DNA of 40,821 nucleotides, taken from assembly GCA_913052545.1 (NCBI GenBank), contig CAJXEF010000003.1:1-40821 (forward strand). Direction: 5' to 3'. This stretch comes from an uncultured Chloroflexota bacterium (lineage in GTDB: Bacteria > Chloroflexota > Dehalococcoidia > UBA3495). The notes beneath the pieces were generated by a model. It searched no databases, had not been told where the DNA came from, and saw only the letters and a list, made by a program, of their open reading frames with translations. This document shows, piece by piece, positions 16,265-24,778 of this stretch. Within the stretch, counting starts at the first letter, position 1, and each line of letters begins with the position of its first letter. The position numbers and the translations under genes were made by a program.

Positions 16265-17035
16265 TTAAACACGAGGCTTTCGGCCTTTCCTATCCAAAAA
16301 ATCCTTGAATCCATCTTGAACTGAAAGTCCCTGGAACCTACCTTTCCTTGATTCTATTTCGTTCTTATACTGCTCCTCAAAAGGTAATCCACTATGTTCT
16401 CTCAAGATTTGTTTTATATTAGCGACGCCCTCTATACGATTCTTAGCTATTCCAGCAGCAACCTCTATCGATTTATCCATTAACTGATCGTTGGGTACCA
16501 AATGGTTGATCAGGCCAATATGGTAAGCCTCTTCTGCAAAAACTTCCCTGCCACTATAAAGTAATTCTCTGGCGCGATTGATACCAACCAGCATTGGAAG
16601 ACTCCAGGTCGCGTTCATTTGCCCGTAATTAACAGCCAAGAAACGAAAGCTGCTTTTTTCGCATCCAATCAAAAAATCCATGGAAGTTGCCATCACTGTC
16701 CCGCCACCATAACAGAGACCATTTATGGCACCTATGATTGGCTTAGTCGCAGTTGTCAAATGCCATGAGTATTCCGAACGTTCTGATGTAATTTTCTCCC
16801 TTTCGTCCGAATCAAGTTCTCGATTCTCATGAATGTCTGCTCCCGCAGAGAATGCTCGTTCTCCGGATCCGGTGATCACTATAGCACCGAAACTGTCATC
16901 ACCTTCAATTTCGGTTATGGCATCATCTAATTCCCTCGTAAGTCCGACGCTCAATGCATTTAGTACTTCTGGTCGGTCCAAAGTGATGATACCTACACGA
17001 TCAACACGATCAGTTTTTATAAATTCATAGCTCAT
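16265..17035 (-). CDS. enoyl-CoA hydratase/isomerase family protein (crotonase fold)
   Basis: A 256-residue crotonase-superfamily protein acting on acyl-CoA thioesters. The ATG at 17035 is preferred because the in-frame TTG at 17044 overlaps the GGGAG ribosome site. The oxyanion-hole segments are FSAGADIHE near residue 65 and NGLCYGGGT near residue 105. In true hydratases a PE pair supplies the first catalytic Glu; here the corresponding stretch reads FRFLAVNYGQ, so that Glu appears absent, while the second is retained (RARELL). This suggests an isomerase, hydrolase or other crotonase reaction rather than classical hydration. A terminator follows. Confidence 0.85.
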   Translation of the reverse strand: MSYEFIKTDRVDRVGIITLDRPEVLNALSVGLTRELDDAITEIEGDDSFGAIVITGSGERAFSAGADIHENRELDSDEREKITSERSEYSWHLTTATKPIIGAINGLCYGGGTVMATSMDFLIGCEKSSFRFLAVNYGQMNATWSLPMLVGINRARELLYSGREVFAEEAYHIGLINHLVPNDQLMDKSIEVAAGIAKNRIEGVANIKQILREHSGLPFEEQYKNEIESRKGRFQGLSVQDGFKDFLDRKGRKPRV

Positions 17036-17115
17036 AAAATTCAACTCCCTTTAGCTATCCCGTAATTTCCATTCTAAGTATTACGATTAATAATAACTCA
17101 AAAACTCGATCATGT

Positions 17116-17159
17116 GTGAGCCGACTCACGTTGCGAGAACAATCTCAGGCTAGTATTCT
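17116..17159 (+). promoter_or_regulatory. candidate promoter with upstream dyad for the first MmgE/PrpD gene
   Basis: TTGCGA (17131-17136) and TATTCT (17154-17159) are 17 bp apart. The dyad GTGAG-CCGA-CTCAC (17116-17129) lies just upstream of the -35, a usual place for an activator site. Each hexamer matches consensus at 4 of 6 positions. Confidence 0.35.
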
Positions 17160-17208
17160 GCATCCGTATATTTTGTAAGCACTAACCTCATACGGGAGCG
17201 TTGGGCAA

Positions 17209-18567
17209 ATGGCCATTACTCATGTAATTGCACGACATATCACAGAACAGGGTGGGTTCGAATCTCTAAAAACCGAAGCTGTAGAGATCGCCAAAGAAAT
17301 GATGCTAAACGCGGCTGCTGTTTCCCTAGCCGCAGCTGCCCAACCCGATGGACAAGTAATTACCAAGTTCGTCCAAGAAATGGGAGGTAATGGCAAGTGT
17401 ACTATTATCGGGCAAGGATTACGTAGCTCTCCGGCATATGCATCGCTCGCAAATGGGCTCATGGTAAGACTATTAGATTTTGATGACGAAATCATTCCGC
17501 TAGGAATACATCCAAGCTGTACTGTATTCCCGGTTGTTATGGCCCTAGGCGAAATGATCGGATCTACAGGACAAGATGTAATAAGGGCATTCGTAAATGG
17601 ATGCAACGTAACATCCAAACTATCCAGACTGTTATCTGAAAATAACAACCTGATCAGCACCAATTCCCCCGATATGAAACTGACACCAGAAGTGATTGGC
17701 TCCACGGTAGCCGCGGGGATAATTTTAGGTTTGAATTCAAATCAACTAGAGCATGCATTAACCATCTCAAGCAACTATATTCACGGCATGGTTGACGATA
17801 TTACTCGAAGCTCTTCAGCCTTAATAAGCGGCCAAATAGCGATGCAAGGAGTCATATCAGGCAGATTAGCCCAACTTGGCTTATCAGATCCAAAAAACCC
17901 TCACTCAAATTTAGATCGGTTATTTAACTGTGATACAACCCAGTCTGAAACAGAATTGTTAAGTTATTTAAGTAGCTCTCCTGATATTACCGATCCAGGT
18001 GTCACTTTGAAATTATACCCTTGCAATTCTGCTAGTCATTCCGTCATTGATGCTACTCTACAACTTGTACAACTTCACCGCATAGAGCCTAAGCAAATAA
18101 AGCGGGTACATGTGTCAATAACCGAAACCGCAATGAAGAAATTACGCTTTTCCAACCCAGTAAACGACTGGGAAGCACGATCATCGACGGGCTACATAAC
18201 AGCCATAGCACTTTTGCATGGACATCCACTTATAGATTTTTTCTCTGGTTCGGCTTTAGAAGACTCGGAAGTACGCCTGTTTATGGACCGCATCTCTGTC
18301 GAGGCCACCGAGGAAAAGAGCCCGTTGTCACCTTATCCGTCAACGATTTCTATAGAGCTAGACAATGGACAAAAAATTTATCAAACCACTGACTTCGCCC
18401 GGGGACAACCGCAATTACCTTTGGAACAGGAAGAGTTAGATGCCAAATTCTTATATTGCAGCCGATATATTCTACCGCCTGACCATATCGAGGAAGCTAT
18501 TGACAGCTTTAGAGGATTAGAAAATATAGCTAATATTACAGGAATGGCTTCCGTTTTAGGTGGATAA
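17209..18567 (+). CDS. MmgE/PrpD family protein (first of three)
   Basis: A 452-residue protein of the MmgE/PrpD fold, which includes 2-methylcitrate dehydratase, cis-aconitate decarboxylase and iminodisuccinate epimerase. Typical features are the early helical segment with AKEMMLNAAAVSLAAAA, ANGLMVRLLDFDDE near residue 85 (family AN...HxLDFDD-type region) and LKLYPCNSASHSVIDA near residue 265. No prpB or prpC genes accompany it, so a role in the methylcitrate cycle is unlikely. It is followed 88 bp later by a quinone oxidoreductase gene on the same strand, which may be co-transcribed. The reaction is unknown. Confidence 0.8.
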   Translation: MAITHVIARHITEQGGFESLKTEAVEIAKEMMLNAAAVSLAAAAQPDGQVITKFVQEMGGNGKCTIIGQGLRSSPAYASLANGLMVRLLDFDDEIIPLGIHPSCTVFPVVMALGEMIGSTGQDVIRAFVNGCNVTSKLSRLLSENNNLISTNSPDMKLTPEVIGSTVAAGIILGLNSNQLEHALTISSNYIHGMVDDITRSSSALISGQIAMQGVISGRLAQLGLSDPKNPHSNLDRLFNCDTTQSETELLSYLSSSPDITDPGVTLKLYPCNSASHSVIDATLQLVQLHRIEPKQIKRVHVSITETAMKKLRFSNPVNDWEARSSTGYITAIALLHGHPLIDFFSGSALEDSEVRLFMDRISVEATEEKSPLSPYPSTISIELDNGQKIYQTTDFARGQPQLPLEQEELDAKFLYCSRYILPPDHIEEAIDSFRGLENIANITGMASVLGG

Positions 18568-18655
18568 ATATTTTCACTAAAATATCTACACACTAGAACC
18601 CAGTTCCTCGTCACATAGCATCTTATTCAGGAATCAAATATCAAGGAGTATAAAT

Positions 18656-19624
18656 ATGAAGGCAGTACAAGCCCATGAGATAGGCGGTCCCGAAGTTCTC
18701 AAATACAACGAAATACCTGAACCGTCCCCAGGACCTGGAGAAGCTCTCGTAGCCATTGAAGCAATTGGTGTTAATTACACCGATGTTTCCAGCCGGAAAG
18801 GTACCAATCCGCCACCCAGTTTGCCGTGGACGCCCGGCAGGGAAGCTGCAGGAGTTGTAAAAGCGATAGGACCGAATGTCAACGAAGTATCCGTCGGAGA
18901 CCGGGTAGCCTACGCTATGCATACAGGATCATATGCGGAATTCGCGGTAGTACCATCTTGGTTATTGGTTCCATTACCGACTTCGATGGAATTCTCAGAT
19001 GGAGCGGCCACCATGTTGCAGGCAATGACCGCTCATTTCCTGACTTTCGGCATAACACAATTAACTACTGGAGATGCTGTTCTAGTTCATGCAGGGGCAG
19101 GTGGAGTAGGTCTTTTACTGATCCAAATGTTAAAACGTATAGGATGCGAGATTTTCTCTACTGTCTCAACGGATGCCAAGGCTCAATTAGCAAAGGAGGC
19201 TGGCGCTGATTCGGTGATCATGTACACCAGCGATGATTTCGAAGATGAAATTAAACGGATAACCCACGGCAACGGATTGAAAATGGTATTTGATGCCGTA
19301 GGAAGAACTACTTTTAGCAAAGGACTCTCATGCCTGAGGCCGCGAGGGTACATGGTTTTATACGGTCAAGCGAGTGGTTCCGTCCCGGAATTTGATACAA
19401 ATGCCCTCAGAACGGGATCTAAATTTTTGACTCGGCCAAGTTTGGGAGACTACACCAGTACGCGAAAAGAGTTACTGTATAGAGCCAACGAAGTGATTGG
19501 GTGGGTTTCTTCAGGAGAATTAAAGATAAGAGTTGGGTTAACCCTAGGATTATCGGATGCAGTCGAAGCACACAGACAGCTAGAGGGAAGAGAGACGACA
19601 GGAAAGATATTATTGATACCTTAA
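18656..19624 (+). CDS. zinc-independent quinone oxidoreductase (MDR family)
   Basis: A 322-residue NADPH-dependent reductase of the medium-chain family, similar to NADPH:quinone reductase. The N-terminal GroES-like domain has GVNYTDVSSRKG, with no catalytic-zinc ligands. The Rossmann domain shows HAGAGGVGLLLIQ near residue 148, the AGAGGVG form typical of quinone reductases. The end (GRETTGKILLIP) is also characteristic. AAGGAG lies about 8 nt before the ATG. It follows an MmgE/PrpD gene. Substrates could be quinones or enones. Confidence 0.9.
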   Translation: MKAVQAHEIGGPEVLKYNEIPEPSPGPGEALVAIEAIGVNYTDVSSRKGTNPPPSLPWTPGREAAGVVKAIGPNVNEVSVGDRVAYAMHTGSYAEFAVVPSWLLVPLPTSMEFSDGAATMLQAMTAHFLTFGITQLTTGDAVLVHAGAGGVGLLLIQMLKRIGCEIFSTVSTDAKAQLAKEAGADSVIMYTSDDFEDEIKRITHGNGLKMVFDAVGRTTFSKGLSCLRPRGYMVLYGQASGSVPEFDTNALRTGSKFLTRPSLGDYTSTRKELLYRANEVIGWVSSGELKIRVGLTLGLSDAVEAHRQLEGRETTGKILLIP

Positions 19625-19701
19625 CAGGTCAGTCATCATATAGGAATATGATTTTGAAATAAAAACATTGGATAATTGTTTCCCTACACGGCTCCCGAAC
19701 C

Positions 19702-19731
19702 TTGACACTTCTCTGAAGTCAACTTTATACT
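19702..19731 (+). promoter_or_regulatory. sigma70 promoter of the trp T-box transcript
   Basis: A perfect TTGACA (19702-19707) and TATACT (19726-19731) are 18 bp apart. Transcription is expected to begin near 19738, at the 5' edge of the T-box leader. The spacer contains an imperfect dyad (CTTC-TCT-GAAG). Confidence 0.7.
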
Positions 19732-19737
19732 CGGAAT

Positions 19738-20047
19738 CAAATTGAATACGGAAAAAGGCGTTGAAGGGGATTAGTAGTCCTAAAGCGAGGGCCAGAGAGC
19801 CGGGCGAGGTGGAAGCCGGCACCAGGCGCATAGGAGCGAATGGACCCCGGAGCTGCTAGCTGAAATCGTACTCAACCTCCAGTACATTAGTAGGCCAAGC
19901 CGGATGGGAACCGTTATTAACCCGCGAGAAAATTCAAAGAGACGAGCTCCTTTGTTTTATCGGCCGAGATATAACCAACTGAATTTGGTTGGTTCAAAAT
20001 AGGGTGGCAACACGGTATTAACCCGTCCCTTGGGGACGGGTTTTTTT
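19738..20047 (+). ncRNA. tryptophan-specific T-box riboswitch leader
   Basis: This leader fills most of the 465-bp gap before trpE. Stem I runs through the conserved stretch around 19755-19860, with AGTAG and GAGAGCC/GGTGGAAGCC-type distal elements. The specifier triplet is TGG (19841-19843, Trp) within GAATGGACC and is followed by a purine. The T-box proper is AGGGTGGCAACACGG (20001-20015). Its UGGC bulge would pair with a GCCA tRNA end, matching the G73 of tRNA-Trp. A terminator follows. Uncharged tRNA-Trp should stabilise the antiterminator and allow trpE expression. Confidence 0.9.
20021..20047 (+). terminator. T-box-controlled intrinsic terminator
   Basis: ACCCGTCCC and GGGACGGGT-type arms (20021-20040) form a GC-rich stem followed by seven Ts. 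It lies directly after the T-box sequence and 42 bp before trpE, so control is by transcription attenuation. Confidence 0.9.
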
Positions 20048-20089
20048 ATACAGATAATAGCTATCTAAAATAACAAGGCGGTTCAAGGT

Positions 20090-21544
20090 TTGTATCATCC
20101 ATCTCTTGATGAAATCAAAGCTCAAGTGGGGAAAGGAAGTCTAATCCCTATTTACAGGTCAATTAACGCCGACCTTGAAACTCCTGTGTCAGCCTACTTG
20201 AAGGTAGCCAAACCACCTTATTCGTTTTTGCTGGAAAGCGTTACTGGTGGGGAAAGTATAGGCAGATACAGTTTCATAGGGACGGAACCCTACAGAGTCT
20301 TAAAAACAGGAGCCGGCGAAGAATTTGGAGAAGTCGATCCATTAACCTTGGTAGAAGAAGAAATGGAGAGCCATAAGCTGATCCATGTACCAGGTCTGCC
20401 TAGATTCCACGGTGGTGGTGTCGGATACCTTGCATATGACACGATTCATTATTTTGAACCCAGGGTTCCCACCATGCCCGAAGACCCTCAAGGTTTGCCT
20501 GAATCAGTCTTTATGTTCTCCGATACTCTACTAATTTTCGATCATGTACGGCATGACATTAAGATAGTTAGCCATATCCGGCTAAATGGAGATTTAGATA
20601 CTGAATACTCTAAAGCGATATCAAAAATTGATGAACTAGCAGAACGACTGGCTAAGCCACTTGAATTGCCAAAAGAACTCACACAACAACCCGAGCGAGA
20701 CGTTACCTCATCTGAAGTACAATCTAATTTTACACAGGAACGATACCATCAAGCAGTTGAAAAATGCGTCGAATATATTTATGCAGGTGATGTTATACAA
20801 GTAGTTAACTCTCAACGTTACTCCCGTAAAACTGCGGTTCACCCGTTTCAAATCTACAGGGCATTACGCAGCGTTAATCCATCGCCTTATATGTATTATC
20901 TCAACTTGGACAATTTCCAAATTGTAGGTGCCGCAATTGAAACCGTAGCCCAAGTCCAGGATGGTATCGTGGCGACTCATCCAATTGCAGGCACACGCCC
21001 TCGTGGGCAAACCCCTGAAGAAGAACAGGCTTTGGCAGAAGAACTACGGAATAGCGAGAAGCAGCAGGCCGAACATATTATGTTGGTCGATTTAGGCCGA
21101 AATGACATCGGAAAAGTAAGCGTGCCTGGAACCGTTTCTGTAACACGACTAATGGAAATAGAACGCTTTTCTCACGTAATGCACCTCGTATCACATGTCG
21201 AAGGAGAATTGAAACCAGATCTCACGGTTTACGACGCCCTGAGATCCTGCTTCCCAGCGGGAACCGTATCAGGTGCCCCTAAAATTAGAGCTATGGAAAT
21301 AATCGCAGAGGTTGAAGGTGAGAAAAGAGGACCATATGGAGGAGCAGTAGGATATTTCAGCTTCTCCGGCAACATGGACACAGCCTTAGTGTTAAGAACC
21401 GGTATATACAAAGATGGCGTCATGTATATCCAAGCAGGTGGTGGTGTAGTTGCAGACAGCATCGCTGAAGATGAATACATGGAAACCAAGCACAAATCTG
21501 GGGCTTTACTCAGAGCTATTGACCTTGCGGAAGGTCTGGAATAG
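20090..21544 (+). CDS. trpE: anthranilate synthase component I
   Basis: A 484-residue chorismate-using enzyme. With TrpG it makes anthranilate, the first step of tryptophan synthesis. The N-terminal LLESVTGG holds the tryptophan feedback-binding segment. The catalytic domain has GTRPRGQTPEEE, VDLGRNDIGKVS and a C-terminal AGGGVVADSIAEDEY, all chorismate-binding signatures. The start is TTG with a weak AAGG upstream; no better start exists, and the protein begins at the usual place. It is preceded by a Trp T-box and followed after 39 bp by a VOC gene, then trpG. Confidence 0.96.
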   Translation: MYHPSLDEIKAQVGKGSLIPIYRSINADLETPVSAYLKVAKPPYSFLLESVTGGESIGRYSFIGTEPYRVLKTGAGEEFGEVDPLTLVEEEMESHKLIHVPGLPRFHGGGVGYLAYDTIHYFEPRVPTMPEDPQGLPESVFMFSDTLLIFDHVRHDIKIVSHIRLNGDLDTEYSKAISKIDELAERLAKPLELPKELTQQPERDVTSSEVQSNFTQERYHQAVEKCVEYIYAGDVIQVVNSQRYSRKTAVHPFQIYRALRSVNPSPYMYYLNLDNFQIVGAAIETVAQVQDGIVATHPIAGTRPRGQTPEEEQALAEELRNSEKQQAEHIMLVDLGRNDIGKVSVPGTVSVTRLMEIERFSHVMHLVSHVEGELKPDLTVYDALRSCFPAGTVSGAPKIRAMEIIAEVEGEKRGPYGGAVGYFSFSGNMDTALVLRTGIYKDGVMYIQAGGGVVADSIAEDEYMETKHKSGALLRAIDLAEGLE

Positions 21545-21583
21545 ACACATTACAATAATCATCAATTGAGGAGATGAAAGGCG

Positions 21584-22024
21584 GTGCTAAAATCATTTTT
21601 TCATAGTGGCTTTGTTGTTCGAGATATAGATACTTCGATTGAATTTTATACCCATGTGTTAGGTTTTAAATTAGAGACGCGTACCGAACGACAGGGAAAA
21701 TTCATAGATCAGGTGCTGGGATTCACGGATGCGCATATTAAAGGTGCGTTTGTAACCCCGGGAGAAGGCCACCAGTTAGAATTAATACAATACCTATCGC
21801 CAACTGGTAACGACGGCCGAATTAATCGCAATGACCTCGGAGCTGCTCACATAGCATTTTACGTAGAGGACATTGATAGATTTTATAATGACAAATCGTC
21901 TCAAGGCCTCCATCCGATAAATCAGCCAGCCGAACATAGAGACGATACCGGGATATTAATCCGCAAGGTAATGTATGCCCAAGATCCTGATGGCAACTGG
22001 CTAGAATTCGTGGAGCTATTTTAA
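21584..22024 (+). CDS. VOC-superfamily protein inserted between trpE and trpG
   Basis: A 146-residue glyoxalase/bleomycin-resistance-type protein. It starts with GTG, preceded by an AG-rich ribosome site (GAGGAGATGAAAGG). The possible ligands are His8 (FFHSGFVV), the His of AAHIAFYVED and the Glu of WLEFVELF, so the metal site looks complete. DPDGNWLEF is the usual C-terminal motif. Its TAA overlaps the trpG ATG by one base (TAATG), so it is translated as part of the T-box-controlled trp operon. A direct role in tryptophan synthesis is not known; it may detoxify or modify a related aromatic compound. Confidence 0.85.
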   Translation: MLKSFFHSGFVVRDIDTSIEFYTHVLGFKLETRTERQGKFIDQVLGFTDAHIKGAFVTPGEGHQLELIQYLSPTGNDGRINRNDLGAAHIAFYVEDIDRFYNDKSSQGLHPINQPAEHRDDTGILIRKVMYAQDPDGNWLEFVELF

Positions 22025-22608
22025 TGCTATTAATGATCGATAACTATGACAGTTTTACATATAATCTGTATCAATATTTATCTGAATTAGGAGCAACTGT
22101 GGTAACTATACGTAACGACAAAACCACTATTGACGAAGTTTCGTCAATGTCTCCAGATGGCATAATAATTTCCCCTGGCCCATGTACTCCTAGAGAAGCG
22201 GGAATATCAAATCAAGTAATAAAATCCTTTGGATCCTATATGCCAATATTAGGAGTTTGTCTGGGACACCAATGTATCGGGGATGTTTACGGGGCTACAG
22301 TGGACCGAGCAGACGAAATTAGACATGGTAAAACTTCAATGGTAAATCACAACAATACCGGTATATTTACAGGTTTACCGAATCCATTTGAAGCTATCCG
22401 CTATCACTCCTTGGAAGTATACCGAGACACTATCCCAGACTCCCTCGAGGTTACCGCATGGACAGATCAGGGGATGGTCATGGGCTTACGACATAAAGAA
22501 TACCCGGTCGAAGGAGTACAATTTCATCCCGAATCGATCCTCACACCGGTGGGACATGACCTGCTTCAGAATTTTCTAAATCTAGTAGAGACCTACTCTC
22601 AACGTTAG
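22024..22608 (+). CDS. trpG: anthranilate synthase component II (glutamine amidotransferase)
   Basis: A 194-residue class I glutamine amidotransferase that feeds ammonia to TrpE. The nucleophile is Cys79 in GVCLGHQ; the catalytic His-Glu pair is in QFHPES near residue 170. DNYDSFTYNL at residues 6-15 is the standard TrpG/PabA start. It overlaps the preceding VOC gene by one base. PabA-type function for folate is possible with the same protein. The remaining trp genes (trpDCFBA) do not follow; an MmgE/PrpD gene comes next. Confidence 0.95.
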   Translation: MLLMIDNYDSFTYNLYQYLSELGATVVTIRNDKTTIDEVSSMSPDGIIISPGPCTPREAGISNQVIKSFGSYMPILGVCLGHQCIGDVYGATVDRADEIRHGKTSMVNHNNTGIFTGLPNPFEAIRYHSLEVYRDTIPDSLEVTAWTDQGMVMGLRHKEYPVEGVQFHPESILTPVGHDLLQNFLNLVETYSQR

Positions 22609-22732
22609 AGAATCGAAACTCCCATTTTATAATCTAAAAAACAACGTACATTTCCAAACACCAATTGAAGGATTTTATTTCGGATACAATGGCAGCCAAA
22701 ATAAGACTCTAAAAAATAATGGAGGTCTACCA

Positions 22733-24094
22733 ATGACAGATATAGCAGAGCAATTGAGCACGTTCGCAACAGATCTCCACTACACTGATTTGCCAATAGA
22801 TGTAGTTCATTTAACCAAAAGGATGATTATAGACACTATTGGATGTGCTCTAGGTGGATATTCTAGCGAACCTAGCAAAATAGCTCGTGACATAGCCCAA
22901 ACTGTAAATAGTTCGACTCCTGCGAGTGTTATTGGTAATGGTTTAAGTAGTAGCCCTGATCTAGCAACATTTGCCAACGGTGTGATGATTCGATATTTGG
23001 ACTATAACGACGGATACACAAGTAACGAGTCTGGGCACCCCAGCGACAGCATTGCGGCAGTTCTATCATCGACTGAAATGTCAGGCAAAGGGGGAAGACG
23101 GGCCATTACAGCTACAGTAGTGGCATATGAAACGTTTTGTAGATTAGGCGATGCTGCTACCCTAAAATATATAGGCTTCGACCACGTAACTAATGGTTGC
23201 ATCGCCAGCGTGCTAGGTTCGGCAAGGTCATTAGGACTGAGTCAAGAACAGACCTTGCAAGCTGTAAATTTGGGCGTGGCTCCCAATATCGCACTAGGAC
23301 AAACTAGATTAGGGAACCTATCTCATTGGAAAGGCTGCGCTTATGCCAACGCAAGTAGGAACGCTGTATTCGCCACAATGTTGGCTCAAAGAGGACTAAC
23401 CGGACCTACTCCAATATTCGAGGGAGAAAGCGGGTTTTTTAAAGCCGTGTCCCATGGGAGTTATGAACTCGATCCATTTGGAGGAAAAGATATTCCTTAT
23501 AAGATAGCCGAATGCAGTATTAAACGGTTTCCTCTCGGTCAATACTCGCAAACTGTAGTCCAGGCTGCGCTTGAAGTTCGGGAAAAGATGCCAGACGTAA
23601 ACAAAATTGCCCAAGTAAACATTAAAACTATGCAAAAGGCTATAGACATCATGGCCGGAGATCCGGAAAAATGGAAACCTGAAACTAGGGAAACCGCCGA
23701 CCATAGCATGCCTTACACCACTGCAGTAGCCCTCACATACGGAATGGTTACTCAGGATCACTTTGATGACCGATACATCAAAGACCCACGATTATTGGAG
23801 CTAACGGGCAAGGTAAAGGTAGAAGGCTCGGCTGAAGCTGATCGCAGGGCGCCCGAAGCTATGCTCTGTAACGTCGAAGTCATAACCAATGATGGACTAA
23901 CATTCTCCTCTGAAGTCCCTTACCATAAGGGTCATTACCTTAATCCAATGACCGATAGCGAAGTGGAAGATAAATTTCGCTCGTTAGCAAAAAACCTGCT
24001 TTCGCCCGACCAAACTGAGGAGCTACTACATCGACTATGGCACTTAGAGGAAGTTGAAGATCTCAAAGAGATCTTCATCCTTACCAAGATATAG
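22733..24094 (+). CDS. MmgE/PrpD family protein (second of three)
   Basis: A 453-residue MmgE/PrpD protein with GGAGG ahead of the ATG. Family features include MIIDTIGCALGGYSSEPSK near residue 30, ANGVMIRYLDYNDGY near residue 85, and IKRFPLGQYSQTVVQAALE near residue 265. It resembles methylcitrate dehydratase PrpD more closely than the first copy does in its LDYNDGY region. It follows trpG by 124 bp, but functional linkage to tryptophan is doubtful. Reaction unknown; dehydratase, decarboxylase or epimerase are all possible. Confidence 0.85.
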   Translation: MTDIAEQLSTFATDLHYTDLPIDVVHLTKRMIIDTIGCALGGYSSEPSKIARDIAQTVNSSTPASVIGNGLSSSPDLATFANGVMIRYLDYNDGYTSNESGHPSDSIAAVLSSTEMSGKGGRRAITATVVAYETFCRLGDAATLKYIGFDHVTNGCIASVLGSARSLGLSQEQTLQAVNLGVAPNIALGQTRLGNLSHWKGCAYANASRNAVFATMLAQRGLTGPTPIFEGESGFFKAVSHGSYELDPFGGKDIPYKIAECSIKRFPLGQYSQTVVQAALEVREKMPDVNKIAQVNIKTMQKAIDIMAGDPEKWKPETRETADHSMPYTTAVALTYGMVTQDHFDDRYIKDPRLLELTGKVKVEGSAEADRRAPEAMLCNVEVITNDGLTFSSEVPYHKGHYLNPMTDSEVEDKFRSLAKNLLSPDQTEELLHRLWHLEEVEDLKEIFILTKI

Positions 24095-24113
24095 ACAAAC
24101 AAGTTACCTGAAA

Positions 24114-24515
24114 TCAACCTGAAACTGGCTCAGGGTAAGACCCAGCATGGTCTTCAAAAGCTCCTTCTAACGGATAAATTTGTTTGTAAAGGCCTCTCGC
24201 CCGCTGGGTAATATACTTGTTAGCTTCATCTCTGATGAAGCTCGGTCGGGCTCTCTGCATCTTATATTGGTCGCTTTCCAAGGGACTTTCATCTTCTAAT
24301 TCCCAAATACAAAGATATTTAAGCACCCCGTTTCCTTCCTCAAGTTTGAATCGCCGTGCACTGACATACCCAGGAATCTCCAACCGTTCCGGGAGGTGTT
24401 CCTCATTGTACCAACGGTCAAACTCTGCTTCATGTCCAAGTTCTACATCCATCATTACAACTAGAATGGTGTTGCCAATATGTTGACTGATTTGATTATC
24501 CTGATTTTGAGTCAT
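24114..24515 (-). CDS. small dimeric alpha/beta-barrel protein (EthD-like)
   Basis: A 133-residue protein with AGGAGGG 3 nt before the ATG. The segment VVMMDVELGHEAEFDRWYNE, then EHLPERLEIPGYVSARRF, is typical of ferredoxin-like dimeric alpha/beta-barrel proteins of the EthD/ABM type, where the W-Y-N-E-E-H stretch lines a small-molecule pocket. Members bind or degrade hydrophobic or aromatic compounds. It converges with the second MmgE/PrpD gene. Function is not assignable. Confidence 0.7.
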   Translation of the reverse strand: MTQNQDNQISQHIGNTILVVMMDVELGHEAEFDRWYNEEHLPERLEIPGYVSARRFKLEEGNGVLKYLCIWELEDESPLESDQYKMQRARPSFIRDEANKYITQRARGLYKQIYPLEGAFEDHAGSYPEPVSG

Positions 24516-24778
24516 ACACCCTCCTTAAGATTCCAACATGTGATTAGTCTACATATATTCACCTATAATCTAAAGAACATTCCAAAGAATTAAGTTCGCT
24601 CCGGGCGATGGTGAAAATATCACGGTTTCTAAAATAAGATCCTATGTTAGTTCCGAAAACGGCAATTTTCCGGCAATATTTTTGCTAAACTAGACAAACC
24701 TATAAATTCGATTCGTTGCAAACAATACAGATAATGAACGATTAACATCGACTCATAAAGGAGTTGTTCACATAAAAT

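Noticed and set aside
19610..19831. Short minus-strand open frame in the trpE leader
   Set aside because: It lies inside the promoter and T-box region and has no coding features.
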